In this document: positions 40,378 to 50,322 of the stretch, in pieces | How positions within the stretch are numbered: position 1 is the stretch's first letter | Layout of the letters: each line of letters opens with the position of its first letter | Source of the DNA: Streptomyces asiaticus | GTDB taxonomy: Bacteria; Actinomycetota; Actinomycetes; Streptomycetales; Streptomycetaceae | DNA: 64,000 bases | Direction: 5' to 3' | NCBI RefSeq assembly: GCF_018138715.1 | Contig: NZ_JAGSHX010000006.1 | Coordinates: 4,650,001 to 4,714,000, forward strand | Position numbers and translations under genes: made by a program | The notes under the pieces: generated by a model | Database searches by the model: none | Seen by the model: the letters and a program-made list of their open reading frames with translations, nothing else | Told to the model about the DNA's origin: nothing

Positions 40378-41964
40378 ATGGCACAGACCCAGAGCGCCCA
40401 GGGGCCCTCCGAACCTGACGCCAGCGGGTCCGGAATGCCGGATACGCCCGAGGTGTGGGGCAATGGAGGACTTGTTGGCGATGGCCGATATCGGCTTACC
40501 AGTCGACTCGGCCGCGGCGGTATGGCGGAGGTGTTCGCCGCTGAGGACCTCCGGCTCGGCCGTACCGTCGCGGTGAAACTGCTCCGCGCCGACCTGGCCG
40601 AGGACCCGGTGTCCAAGGCCCGCTTCACCCGCGAGGCACAGTCCGTGGCCGGGCTGAACCACCACGCCGTGGTGGCGGTCTACGACTCCGGCGAGGACAC
40701 CGTCGGCCAGAACACCGTGCCGTACATCGTCATGGAGCTGGTCGAGGGCCGGACCATCCGCGATCTGCTGCTCAACGCCGAGGCCCCGCCGCCGGACCAG
40801 GCGCTGATCATCGTTTCCGGGGTGCTGGAGGCGCTCGCCTACAGCCATCAGCACGGCATCGTGCACCGTGACATCAAGCCCGCCAACGTGATCATCACCC
40901 ACAGTGGCGCGGTCAAGGTCATGGACTTCGGCATCGCCCGCGCCCTGCACGGCGCGCAGTCCACCATGACCCAGACCGGCATGGTCATGGGCACACCGCA
41001 GTACCTCTCGCCGGAGCAGGCCCTCGGCAAGGCCGTGGACCACCGCTCCGACCTCTACGCCACCGGCTGCCTGCTCTACGAGCTGCTGGCGCTGCGTCCG
41101 CCGTTCACCGGGGAGACCCCGCTGTCGGTGGTGTACCAGCACGTCCAGGACACCCCGGTGCCCCCGTCGGAGACCTCCGGCACCGTGCCGCCGGAGCTGG
41201 ACGGCCTGGTCATGCGCTCCCTCGCCAAGGACCCGGACGACCGGTTCCAGAGCGCCGAGGAGATGCGCGGACTGGTCCAGTACGCGCTCCAGATGCTCCA
41301 CGAGGCCGGCGGCCACACCGGCATGTGGAACACCGGCCCGGTCACCCAGCACCTGGGCGCCGCCACCCCCGCCATGGGCATGCCGGGCGTCGGGGCCACC
41401 ACCGCGCTGCCGCACCCGGGCCACGGCGAGACCTCCCAGCAGCCGATCGTCACCGGCCCCGGTGGCGGGGGCGGCGGCTACCACGGCGGGTCCGGCCGCC
41501 GTAAGGGCCGCGGCAGGATGTGGCTGATCGCGGTGCTCGCGGTGATCGCGGTCGCGACGGGGGTCGCCTTCGCCCTCCAGATGGGCGACAAGGGCGGCGG
41601 GAAGGAGCCGGGCAAGCACCAGACGTCGGTCCCCCAGGAAAAGACGAAGAAGCCGACCGACAAGCCGACCGACAACTCGAACGACGAGACGGCCCCGAGC
41701 GGCGAGGACGCCACCTCCGGGCACACGGGCGGCGACTACACCCCGACCGCGAACCCGACGCCGACGTACCAGAACGACCCCACGGGCGAGCCGACGGGCC
41801 CGGAGACGGACCCGGGCACCGGCGAGCCGACCGGCGAGGAGACCACCCCCGGCGGCGATGAGGGGTCCACCCCGCCGACGGGCCCGGAGACCGACCCGGG
41901 CACCACCGAGCCCACCGGTGGCACGGCGGGCGCCACGGACGGCGGCGCCGGCGGCACCCCCTGA
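40378..41964 (+). CDS. Transmembrane Ser/Thr kinase without PASTA domains
   Basis: 528 aa. Kinase domain (about 35-305): GRGGMAEVFAAED, VAVKLL, HRDIKPANVIIT, DFGIARALHG, SPEQALGKAVDHRSDLY. One TM helix (about 380-400). The extracellular part is a Lys/Thr/Pro stalk followed by repeats of the type PTGPETDPGTGEPTG and ends GGAGGTP; no folded sensor is seen. ATG has GAGGA 5 nt upstream. The tail may be a wall-spanning spacer rather than a ligand-binding domain. The stop codon lies inside a 38-bp tandem duplication. Confidence 0.92.
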   Translation: MAQTQSAQGPSEPDASGSGMPDTPEVWGNGGLVGDGRYRLTSRLGRGGMAEVFAAEDLRLGRTVAVKLLRADLAEDPVSKARFTREAQSVAGLNHHAVVAVYDSGEDTVGQNTVPYIVMELVEGRTIRDLLLNAEAPPPDQALIIVSGVLEALAYSHQHGIVHRDIKPANVIITHSGAVKVMDFGIARALHGAQSTMTQTGMVMGTPQYLSPEQALGKAVDHRSDLYATGCLLYELLALRPPFTGETPLSVVYQHVQDTPVPPSETSGTVPPELDGLVMRSLAKDPDDRFQSAEEMRGLVQYALQMLHEAGGHTGMWNTGPVTQHLGAATPAMGMPGVGATTALPHPGHGETSQQPIVTGPGGGGGGYHGGSGRRKGRGRMWLIAVLAVIAVATGVAFALQMGDKGGGKEPGKHQTSVPQEKTKKPTDKPTDNSNDETAPSGEDATSGHTGGDYTPTANPTPTYQNDPTGEPTGPETDPGTGEPTGEETTPGGDEGSTPPTGPETDPGTTEPTGGTAGATDGGAGGTP

Positions 41965-42030
41965 CGGCCGGGAGGCGCCACGGCGTCCCCGTCACCCCCT
42001 GACGGCCGGGGCGCCCCGCGGCGCCCCCGT
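41955..42030 (+). repeat. 38-bp tandem duplication across the kinase stop codon
   Basis: Two copies (41955-41992, 41993-42030) of a unit beginning CACCCCCTGACGGCCGGG; several substitutions lie in the second half. Copy 1 supplies the kinase stop (TGA 41962-41964). Copy 2 ends at the stop codon of the convergent phosphotransferase gene. Confidence 0.8.
42008..42027. terminator. Convergent terminator hairpin
   Basis: 8-bp stem GGGGCGCC/GGCGCCCC with loop CCGC, inside repeat copy 2, between convergent genes. Confidence 0.5.
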
Positions 42031-43070
42031 CACCCGCAGAAGGCGTCGCGGACCGCGTCGTACTCCCGGGTCCACCACACCACCAGCGCGGCGGCCGCCG
42101 GGAACTGCGGATCGGCGCGCCGGTCCCGGCGCTGGTAGCGCCAGCGCAGCATCCAGAAGTCGTTGAGCCGCTCCCACCACACCCGGTGCACGGCCGCGGC
42201 CATCTCGGAGGTCCCGGCCCCCGCCGCGCGGCGGTACGCCCGCGCGTAGGAGCGCACCTTGGTGAGCTCCAGGGTGCCGTCGGGCCGTACGAAGAAGATC
42301 GCGGCGGCCCGGACCGCCTCCTCGGCGCGCGGCTGCACCCCGAGCCGGTCCCAGTCGACGATGGCGGCCGGTTCCGTGTCGCGGTAGAGCAGGTTCAGCG
42401 GGTGGAAGTCGCCGTGTACCCAGCCGGCGACGGGGACCGCGTCCGCCTCCGGGCGGCGGTGGGCGTGCCGCTCCACCAGCGCCCGCCGCTCGACCAGCCG
42501 GTGCTCGGCGAGCTCGTCGAAGCTGTCGCGGTTCCGGCGCCCCCGGATCAGCGTGAGCAGCTCGTCGATGACGGCGAAGGTGTCCTCGGGGGCGGCGGCG
42601 GCCTCCACGGGCGGTCTGCGGTCACCCGTACGAGCCCGCATGACGCGCTCCAGACAGGTGTGGACGAGCCCGAGCAGCCCGCCAAGACGCCAGCACTGTG
42701 GGGCGGTCAGCTCACCGCCGTCGCGGTGTCGCCCGTCGATCCAGGGGTGTAACGCGTAGCAGCGGCCGCCGATGACGGCGACCGTACGGCCGTCGGCGTC
42801 CGGGACCGGCGGGGCGACGGGCACTCCGAGCGCCTCCAGCCGCTGGGTGACGCGGTGCTGGCGGGCGATGGCGGTGCGGTCGCCGTCGAGGTGGTGTTTG
42901 AGGAAGAACCGGCCGCGGGTGGTGGCGAGGCGGTAGCCCCGGTTGAGCAGCCCCTGGGTGAGCGGTTCGCAGGAGACGGCCTCACCGGCGGTGTCATAGC
43001 GGCGGAGCAGGGCGCTCAGGGTTTCCCCGTCGGGAGCGGCCTCGGCGGAGCGTACATGTGAGCGCGGCAC
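42030..43070 (-). CDS. Aminoglycoside-phosphotransferase-fold (APH/CotS-like) kinase
   Basis: 346 aa. The catalytic loop VHGDFHPLNLLY (about residue 223) and metal-binding IVDWDRLG (about 242) are intact, and FFLKHHLDG supplies the ATP-binding Lys. This is the small-molecule kinase fold used by homoserine, choline, sugar and antibiotic kinases; the C-terminal Trp-rich helix (VWWERLNDFWMLRWRYQR) resembles spore-coat CotS-type members. Substrate unknown; resistance cannot be inferred. The GTG start lacks a good RBS, so the N-terminus is uncertain. Confidence 0.82.
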   Translation of the reverse strand: MPRSHVRSAEAAPDGETLSALLRRYDTAGEAVSCEPLTQGLLNRGYRLATTRGRFFLKHHLDGDRTAIARQHRVTQRLEALGVPVAPPVPDADGRTVAVIGGRCYALHPWIDGRHRDGGELTAPQCWRLGGLLGLVHTCLERVMRARTGDRRPPVEAAAAPEDTFAVIDELLTLIRGRRNRDSFDELAEHRLVERRALVERHAHRRPEADAVPVAGWVHGDFHPLNLLYRDTEPAAIVDWDRLGVQPRAEEAVRAAAIFFVRPDGTLELTKVRSYARAYRRAAGAGTSEMAAAVHRVWWERLNDFWMLRWRYQRRDRRADPQFPAAAALVVWWTREYDAVRDAFCG

Positions 43071-43541
43071 CTGCCAGATGTTAGATCACCGGATGTCACC
43101 GCCACGGCCCGCGAGGACGACGCAGGGGCCCCGGGGCACGGCCGGTTGACCGGGACGGGGCTGATGCGTCTCGGGCTGCGTCGCCCACCCGGGGCTGGAG
43201 GGTGTCCGACGGGTCTTGGCGCCTGCGGCGGGCTGTTTCCCCTACCCGCCCCTTCCCACAACTGGGGCTCCGCCCCAGACCCCGTGCCGGGGCTCCGTCC
43301 CAGACCCCGGGGTCCAGGGCGAAGCTCCTGGTAACGCGGAGTGGCGCCGCCAGGCCCCGCCGCCCTGGCGCGCCGGCGTGCCAGGAGGAGTCGCGATATG
43401 CGGCTCCGCCGCGTGGTCCGCCGGACACCTCGTAGCGCTTCCGGGCCTGCGCCGCGCCTCCGCCAGGGGGTGGTGCTTCCGGGCCTCGTCGCCTACGCGA
43501 AGCGGCGCGGGGCGGTGTCGATGTGCGGCTCCGCCGCGCGG
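43071..43541. repeat. Intergenic mosaic of palindromic repeats
   Basis: No credible gene. The region is built of short GC palindromes also found at 59.9-60.0 kb: a TTTCCCCTACCCGCCCCTTCC block (about 43228-43250), repeated GGGGCTCCGCCCCAGACCCC strings (43264-43310), and two copies of a TGCGGCTCCGCCGCG element (43400-43414, 43524-43538). Looks like accumulated small repeat units, potentially acting as transcript ends for the flanking convergent or outward genes. Confidence 0.7.
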
Positions 43542-43599
43542 GCGCGACCAGCCACGACGGCGCCGCAGTCGGCCGACGACGCATCGCGACACTTCCAGC
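43542..43599 (-). repeat. Dispersed 58-bp palindromic element, copy 2
   Basis: Reverse complement of 2133-2190 with two mismatches. It starts 7 nt after the stop codon of the DevR-like gene, the same offset as copy 1 from srtE2. Confidence 0.8.
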
Positions 43600-43606
43600 G
43601 CCAGCG

Positions 43607-44275
43607 CTACCGCTTCTGGGCCTGCGTCGCCTGCATCCGGGCGACGTACGCCGCCGCCTGCGAGCGGCGCTCCATGCCCAGCTTGGAGAGCAGGCTGGAG
43701 ACATAGTTCTTGATCGTCTTCTCGGCGAGGTGCAGCCGCTCGCCGATCGCCCGATTGGTGAGCCCCTCCCCGATCAGCAGCAGGATCCGGCGCTCCTGCT
43801 CGGTGAGGGCGGCGAGCTGGTCGTCCGGTTGGGGGGCGGTCTGGCCGCGCAGCCGCTCCAGCACCCGGGCGGTGGCCACCGGGTCGAGCAGCGACCTGCC
43901 CGCGGCCACGTCCCGGACCGCGGCGAGCAGTTCGTCGCCGCGGATGTCCTTCAGGACATAGCCGGAGGCGCCCGCGATGATGGCGTCGAAGAGTGCCTCG
44001 TCGTCGGCGAAGGAGGTGAGCATCATGCAGCGGACGTTCTCGTACCGGGTGCGGATCTCCCGGCAGACCTCGACCCCGCTGCGGTCGGGCAGCCGGATGT
44101 CCAGGACGGCGACGTCCGGGCGGGCGGCCGGGATCCGCGCCAGCGCGTCGGCCGCGGTGCCCGCCTCGCCGACCACCTCCATGTCCGGCTCGCCCGCGAG
44201 CAGGTCTCGTACGCCGCGTCGGACGACTTCATGGTCGTCGACCAGGAAAATCCCTATTTTTCCTTCTTCGCGCAC
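43607..44275 (-). CDS. DevR/DosR-like NarL-family response regulator
   Basis: 222 aa. Receiver domain with acidic pair Asp13-Asp14, phospho-acceptor Asp59 (VAVLDI) and Lys in YVLKDI. LuxR-type helix-turn-helix at about 155-205 ([48 protein letters not shown]). The DNA-binding helix closely resembles mycobacterial DevR ([21 protein letters not shown] in my memory), so target sites may be similar. No histidine kinase is adjacent: an orphan regulator here. GTG at 44275 chosen; frame is open further upstream without RBS. I recall the S. coelicolor equivalent lies next to bkd genes too. Confidence 0.9.
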   Translation of the reverse strand: MREEGKIGIFLVDDHEVVRRGVRDLLAGEPDMEVVGEAGTAADALARIPAARPDVAVLDIRLPDRSGVEVCREIRTRYENVRCMMLTSFADDEALFDAIIAGASGYVLKDIRGDELLAAVRDVAAGRSLLDPVATARVLERLRGQTAPQPDDQLAALTEQERRILLLIGEGLTNRAIGERLHLAEKTIKNYVSSLLSKLGMERRSQAAAYVARMQATQAQKR

Positions 44276-44390
44276 GGATCCAGTCTCACACACGAAGTCT
44301 TCCCGCGTCGTCGCCCAGCGGGATACCGTGCGCTTGTCCGGCGGCCTGCGGGGCTGTGACCAGTGGAAGTTTCCCCACTCGCGCGATTTA

Positions 44391-44404
44391 CTTGGAAATC
44401 CAAG
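44391..44404. promoter_or_regulatory. Palindrome CTTGGAAATCCAAG
   Basis: Perfect 6-bp arms around AA in an AT-rich stretch between the divergent DevR-like gene and bkdA2, about 115 nt upstream of the regulator start. It could be an operator for either gene; it does not match the GGGACT-type DevR box. Confidence 0.5.
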
Positions 44405-44597
44405 CAAAATTGCAGGTCAGGTGGGGTTTCGCAGACATGCGAAGCACTGGGTAACGTGCCTTGTGCAGGGCCAGCCGCCGGGAACCTGTCACGCCCGGTC
44501 ATGCTCCGGCGCACCCACCCCGTGCGCCGTGGCGGGACGGGCGAGCCGCAACTGGCCGCCGGCGGATCCCGGAGGCCGGACAGACGGAGGAGCACAC

Positions 44598-45764
44598 GTG
44601 ACCGTGGAGAGCACTGCCGCGCGCAAGCCGCGCCGCAGCGGAGCCAAGCGCAGCACCACCGCGCGGGACACCAAGAAGCAGCCTGCGGGCCAGACCGAAC
44701 TCGTACAGCTGCTGACCCCCGAGGGCGAGCGTGTCGAGCACCCCGATTACGCCATCGACCCCACCCCGGAGGAGCTGCGCGGTCTGTACCGGGACATGGT
44801 GCTGACACGGCGGTTCGACGCCGAGGCCACCACCCTCCAGCGCCAGGGCGAACTGGGCCTGTGGGCCTCGCTGCTCGGCCAGGAGGCGGCGCAGATCGGC
44901 TCCGGCCGGGCGCTGAACGACGCCGACTACGTCTTCCCCACCTACCGCGAGCACGGCGTGGCGTGGTGCCGGGGCGTCGACCCGACCAATCTGCTGGGGA
45001 TGTTCCGTGGGGTGAACCACGGCGGCTGGGACCCGAACAGCAACAACTTCCACCTGTACACCATCGTGATCGGCTCGCAGACCCTGCACGCGACCGGCTA
45101 CGCCATGGGCGTGGCCAAGGACGGCGCGGACGCCGCGGTCCTGGCCTACTTCGGGGACGGCGCCTCCAGCCAGGGCGATGTCGCCGAATCGTTCACCTTC
45201 TCCGCGGTCTACAACGCCCCGGTCGTCTTCTTCTGCCAGAACAACCAGTGGGCCATCTCCGAGCCCACCGAGAAGCAGACCCGGGTGCCGCTCTACCAGC
45301 GCGCCCAGGGCTTCGGCTTCCCCGGGGTGCGGGTGGACGGCAATGACGTGCTCGCCTGTCTGGCCGTCACCAAGGCCGCGCTGGAGCGGGCGCGCACCGG
45401 GCAGGGCCCGATGCTCATCGAGGCGTTCACCTACCGCATGGGCGCCCACACCACCTCCGACGACCCCACGCGCTACCGCTCCCCCGAGGAGCGGGAGCTG
45501 TGGGAGACCAAGGACCCGATCCTGCGGCTGCGCACCCTGCTGACCCGCGAGGGCCTGGCCGACGACGCGTACTTCGCCGACCTCGAGCGGGAGAGCGACG
45601 CGCTGGCCAAGCGGGTCCGGGACGCGGTACGGGCCATGCCCGACCCCGAGGACATGGCGATGTTCGAGCACATCTACGCCGACGGGCACGCGCTCGTCGA
45701 CGAGGAGCGGGCGCAGTTCGCCGAGTACCAGGCTTCGTTCGTCACCGCTGAGGAAGGCATCTGA
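44598..45764 (+). CDS. bkdA2: Branched-chain alpha-keto acid dehydrogenase E1 alpha (cluster 2)
   Basis: 388 aa. Lys/Arg-rich N-terminus (about 1-30), then the TPP-binding fold: GDGASSQGDVAESFTFS ... CQNN, WASLLGQEAAQIGSG, and YRMGAHTTSDDPTRYR. GTG start with GGAGGAG 6 nt upstream. Same chemistry as bkdA1, but different N-terminus and substantial divergence, consistent with an old duplication and different substrate or regulatory use. Confidence 0.93.
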   Translation: MTVESTAARKPRRSGAKRSTTARDTKKQPAGQTELVQLLTPEGERVEHPDYAIDPTPEELRGLYRDMVLTRRFDAEATTLQRQGELGLWASLLGQEAAQIGSGRALNDADYVFPTYREHGVAWCRGVDPTNLLGMFRGVNHGGWDPNSNNFHLYTIVIGSQTLHATGYAMGVAKDGADAAVLAYFGDGASSQGDVAESFTFSAVYNAPVVFFCQNNQWAISEPTEKQTRVPLYQRAQGFGFPGVRVDGNDVLACLAVTKAALERARTGQGPMLIEAFTYRMGAHTTSDDPTRYRSPEERELWETKDPILRLRTLLTREGLADDAYFADLERESDALAKRVRDAVRAMPDPEDMAMFEHIYADGHALVDEERAQFAEYQASFVTAEEGI

Positions 45765-45765
45765 C

Positions 45766-46746
<981 letters not shown>

Positions 46747-46768
46747 AGGGCTTGAGGAGATCGTGACG

Positions 46769-48229
46769 ATGACCGCAGTCGAACAGCGCTTCCGTGAGTT
46801 CAAGATGCCCGATGTGGGCGAGGGGCTGACCGAGGCCGAGATCCTCAAGTGGTTCGTGGCGCCGGGTGACACCGTGACCGACGGTCAGGTGGTGTGCGAG
46901 GTCGAGACCGCCAAGGCCGCCGTCGAGCTGCCCATCCCCTTCGACGGCGTGGTGCACGAGCTGCGCTTCGACGAGGGCGCCACCGTGGACGTGGGCACGC
47001 CGATCATCTCGGTGGACACCGACCCCGGAGCGGGGGAGGCGGCGCCCCAGGCCGCTCCCGCCGCCGAGGCCCCCGCCGCCGAGAAGCCGGCCGCCGAGTC
47101 CGAGGAGAAGGAGGGCCGCCAGGCCAATCTGGTCGGCTACGGGGCGGCGCCCGCCTCCACCAAGCGCCGTCCGCGCAAGCCGCTGCCCGGTGGGCTGCGG
47201 TCCGCGCCCGCCCCCTCCGCCGGGGCGCCCGCGCCCCAGGAGCCCGCGCCCGCGCCCGCGCGCCCCGAGGCCGCCCCCGCCGCTGCCCCTGCGCCCGCGC
47301 CCGCGCCCTCGCCCGAGCTGAACGGCAGCGGCCGGACCGCCCGGCCGCTGGCCAAGCCGCCGGTCCGCAAGCTGGCCAAGGACCTGGGCATCGACCTGGA
47401 GACGGTCACCCCGAGCGGGGCGGACGGGATCATCACCCGCGAGGACGTCCACGCGGCCGCCGAGGCCGTCCAGGCGGCCCGGGAGACGCCCGTGGCGGCC
47501 CCGTCCGCGGCCGTCACGGCCGTCCAGGGCCGGGAGCGCCGGGTGCCCGTGAAGGGCGTACGGAAGGCCACCGCGCAGGCGATGGTCCACAGCGCCTTCA
47601 CCGCCCCTCACGTGACCGAGTTCGTGACGGTCGACGTGACCCGCACGATGAAGCTCGTGGCCGACCTCAAGCAGGACCCGGAGCTGTCCGGACTGCGGGT
47701 CAACCCGCTGCTGCTGGTCGCCAAGGCCCTGCTGGTGGCCATCCGGCGCAACCCGGACATCAACGCCACCTGGGACGAGGACAACCAGGAGATCGTCTAC
47801 AAGGACTACGTCAATCTGGGCATCGCGGCGGCGACGCCGCGCGGGCTGATCGTCCCCAACATCAAGGACGCCGGCGCCAAGACCCTGCCCGAACTGGCGT
47901 CCGCCCTGGGTGAGCTGGTCACCACCGCCCGTGAGGGCAAGACCACCCCGGCGGCGATGTCCGGCGGCACGATCACCATCACCAACGTCGGCGTCTTCGG
48001 CATCGACGCGGGCACCCCGATCATCAACCCCGGGGAGTCCGCGATCCTCGCCTTCGGCGCGGTCAAGCTCCAGCCGTGGGTCCACAAGGGCGAGGTCAAG
48101 CCGCGCCAGGTGACCACGCTGGCGCTCTCCTTCGACCACCGGCTGGTCGACGGCGAGCTGGGCTCCAAGGTGCTCGCGGACGTCGCGGCCGTCCTGGAGC
48201 GCCCCAAGCGCCTGATCACATGGGCCTGA
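46769..48229 (+). CDS. bkdC2: Branched-chain dihydrolipoyl acyltransferase E2 (cluster 2)
   Basis: 486 aa. Lipoyl domain with Lys in VETAKAAVE, Ala/Pro/Glu linker, peripheral-binding domain (AKPPVRKLAKDLGIDLETVTPSGADGIITREDV), and catalytic domain with FDHRLVDGELG near the end. GAGGAG lies 9 nt before ATG 46769; a GTG at 46763, two codons earlier, is the alternative start. Follows bkdB2 by 22 nt. Downstream hairpin ends the operon. Confidence 0.93.
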   Translation: MTAVEQRFREFKMPDVGEGLTEAEILKWFVAPGDTVTDGQVVCEVETAKAAVELPIPFDGVVHELRFDEGATVDVGTPIISVDTDPGAGEAAPQAAPAAEAPAAEKPAAESEEKEGRQANLVGYGAAPASTKRRPRKPLPGGLRSAPAPSAGAPAPQEPAPAPARPEAAPAAAPAPAPAPSPELNGSGRTARPLAKPPVRKLAKDLGIDLETVTPSGADGIITREDVHAAAEAVQAARETPVAAPSAAVTAVQGRERRVPVKGVRKATAQAMVHSAFTAPHVTEFVTVDVTRTMKLVADLKQDPELSGLRVNPLLLVAKALLVAIRRNPDINATWDEDNQEIVYKDYVNLGIAAATPRGLIVPNIKDAGAKTLPELASALGELVTTAREGKTTPAAMSGGTITITNVGVFGIDAGTPIINPGESAILAFGAVKLQPWVHKGEVKPRQVTTLALSFDHRLVDGELGSKVLADVAAVLERPKRLITWA

Positions 48230-48279
48230 TTTATCCGAGGCTCGGTTAGGCAGAACTCAGCGCCCGAAGCGATAGGTGT

Positions 48280-48304
48280 CCCCCGTCCGCATCGCGGACG
48301 GGGG
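48280..48304 (+). terminator. Terminator of the bkd2 operon
   Basis: 11-bp perfect stem CCCCCGTCCGC/GCGGACGGGGG with loop ATC, 50 nt after bkdC2. Confidence 0.8.
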
Positions 48305-48330
48305 ATGAGCGCGCATGCATCTTGTATCTA

Positions 48331-48344
48331 TGATGTGCGCATCA
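48331..48344. promoter_or_regulatory. TGATG-TGCG-CATCA palindrome over the GntR start
   Basis: Inverted repeat ending on the A of the GntR ATG; TATCTA at 48325 could be the -10 of a nearly leaderless transcript. Suggests autoregulation by the encoded GntR protein. Confidence 0.5.
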
Positions 48345-49003
48345 TGAGTCCCGCCGATACGGCCACCAAGCCGCCCCCCGCCGCCGAACGCGTCTACCAC
48401 CACGTCAAACAAGCCGTCCTCGACCGCCGCTACGAGGGCGGCACACTGCTGAGTGAGGGTGAACTCGCGGACGCCGTCGGGGTCTCCCGCACCCCCGTCC
48501 GGGAAGCGCTGCTGCGCCTGGAGGCCGAGGGGCTCCTCAAGCTCTATCCGAAGAAGGGCGCCCTGGTGCTGCCCGTCTCCTCCCAGGAGATCGCGGACGT
48601 GGTCGAGACCCGGCTGCTGGTGGAGCAGCACGCGGTCGCCAAGGTCGTCCCGGCCGGTGGGCGGCTGCTGGCGCGGCTCGAGGAGCTGCTGGAGGAGCAG
48701 CGGGTGCACGCCGCGGCCGGGGACCTGGCCGCCTTCGCCGCCGCCGACCGCTGCTTCCACGCGGCGATCGTCCGGGCGGCGGGAAACGCCATCCTGGCGC
48801 AGCTGTACGACCAGCTGAGGGACCGCCAGCTGCGGATGGGCGTGGCCACCATGCACGCCGAGCCCGACCGCATCGCCAAGAACATCACCGAGCACACGGA
48901 GATCCTCCAGGCCCTGCGCGCCGGGGACGCCGGTTTCGCGTCCGGTCTTGTGCAGCGCCACATCAGCTGGGTGAACAACCTCGCCCGGGGTGAGGCGCGA
49001 TGA
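48344..49003 (+). CDS. GntR-family (FCD subfamily) regulator
   Basis: 219 aa. Winged helix (AERVYHHVKQAVLDRRYEGGTLLSEGELADAVGVSRTPVREALLRLEAEGLLKLYPKKGALV) followed by an all-helical FCD ligand domain with the metal/ligand residues in FHAAIVRAAGN and TEHTEILQAL. ATG at 48344; a GTG-type longer start at 48305 would include non-conserved residues. The stop overlaps the following MFS gene (ATGA), so the regulator probably controls that transporter. Confidence 0.9.
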   Translation: MSPADTATKPPPAAERVYHHVKQAVLDRRYEGGTLLSEGELADAVGVSRTPVREALLRLEAEGLLKLYPKKGALVLPVSSQEIADVVETRLLVEQHAVAKVVPAGGRLLARLEELLEEQRVHAAAGDLAAFAAADRCFHAAIVRAAGNAILAQLYDQLRDRQLRMGVATMHAEPDRIAKNITEHTEILQALRAGDAGFASGLVQRHISWVNNLARGEAR

Positions 49004-50295
49004 CCTCGGCCCAGTTGCCCGGTGATCCACCCGGCGGACGTCGTGCCGTCGCCGTATGGGGCCTGGGCGTCGCCGTCTACTTCGTCGCCATCACCTATCG
49101 CACCAGCCTCGGCGTCGCCGGTATCGACGCCGCCGAGCGCTTCCACATCAACGCCTCGGCGCTGTCGACCTTCTCCATCCTCCAGGTGCTGGTCTACGCC
49201 GGGATGCAGATACCGGTCGGGCTCCTGGTCGACCGTCTCGGCACCCGTAAGGTGCTCATGCTCGGCGTGGTGCTCTTCACCCTGGGGCAGTTCGGCTTCG
49301 CGCTCTCCCACTCGTACCCGATGGCGCTGGGCTCCCGGGCGCTGCTCGGCTGCGGTGACGCGATGACCTTCATCAGCGTGCTGCGGCTCGGCTCGCGCTG
49401 GTTCCCGGCCCGCCGGGGGCCGATGATCGCCCAGGTCGCCGCGCTCTTCGGCATGGCGGGCAACCTGGTCTCCACGCTGGTGATCGCCCGGGCGCTGCAC
49501 AGCGCCGGCTGGACCACGACCTTCGCGGGCAGCGCGCTCGGCGGGGTGGCCATCCTCGTCCTGGTGCTGCTCTTCCTCAAGGACCACCCGAAGGGCTTCG
49601 AGCCCGCGCCCGCCTCCCATATGGGCGCCGACTACGTCCGCCGGCAGATCGCGGACGCCTGGCGCGAGCCCGGCACCCGGCTGGGCATGTGGGTCCACTT
49701 CACCACCCAGTTCCCGGCGATGGTGTTCCTGCTGCTGTGGGGGATGCCGTTCCTGGTCGAGGCCGAGGGGCTGTCCCGGGCGACCGCGGGTCAGCTGCTG
49801 ACCCTCATCGTGCTGTCCAATATGGCGGTCGGCCTGGTCTACGGCCAGGTCATCGCCCGGCACCACGCCGCCCGCGCCCCGCTGGCCCTCGGCACGGTCG
49901 GCGCCACCGCGCTGCTGTGGGGCACCGTGCTGCTCTGGCCGTCCGCCCATGCGCCCATGTGGCTGCTGATCGTCCTGTGTGTGGTGCTCGGCGCCTGCGG
50001 GCCCGCATCGATGATCGGCTTCGACTTCGCCCGGCCCGCCAATCCGCCCGAGCGGACCGGCACCGCCTCGGGAATCGTCAACATGGGCGGCTTCACGGCC
50101 TCGATGACCACTCTGCTGGCCGTCGGCGTCCTGCTGGACCTGACCGGCGAGAACTTCCGGATCGCGTTCGCCTCGGTGTTCGTGCTCCAGGCGCTCGGCG
50201 TCGCCCAGATCCTGCGGCTGCGCGGCCGGGCGCACCGCCGGGAGCGCGAGCGTGTGGTCGCGAGCCGCGTCGAGGCGGTGCACGTACCGGCGTGA
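49000..50295 (+). CDS. Major facilitator superfamily transporter
   Basis: 431 aa, 12 predicted helices. The loop 2-3 signature is present (GLLVDRLGTRKVLMLG), as are RALLGCGDAMTFISVLRLGSRWFPARRGP and the central loop of about 25 residues. Similar to NarK/OPA-like and oxalate/formate-type MFS proteins; substrate unknown. Translationally coupled to the GntR gene, so the transported compound is a reasonable guess for the FCD ligand. Confidence 0.88.
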   Translation: MTSAQLPGDPPGGRRAVAVWGLGVAVYFVAITYRTSLGVAGIDAAERFHINASALSTFSILQVLVYAGMQIPVGLLVDRLGTRKVLMLGVVLFTLGQFGFALSHSYPMALGSRALLGCGDAMTFISVLRLGSRWFPARRGPMIAQVAALFGMAGNLVSTLVIARALHSAGWTTTFAGSALGGVAILVLVLLFLKDHPKGFEPAPASHMGADYVRRQIADAWREPGTRLGMWVHFTTQFPAMVFLLLWGMPFLVEAEGLSRATAGQLLTLIVLSNMAVGLVYGQVIARHHAARAPLALGTVGATALLWGTVLLWPSAHAPMWLLIVLCVVLGACGPASMIGFDFARPANPPERTGTASGIVNMGGFTASMTTLLAVGVLLDLTGENFRIAFASVFVLQALGVAQILRLRGRAHRRERERVVASRVEAVHVPA

Positions 50296-50322
50296 CGCCG
50301 TGGCCCTCCGAGCCCCGGAGCG

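Noticed and set aside
42030..43070. Aminoglycoside resistance gene
   Set aside because: Only the phosphotransferase fold is shown. Overall sequence resembles CotS-like or unknown-substrate kinases, and no resistance context exists.
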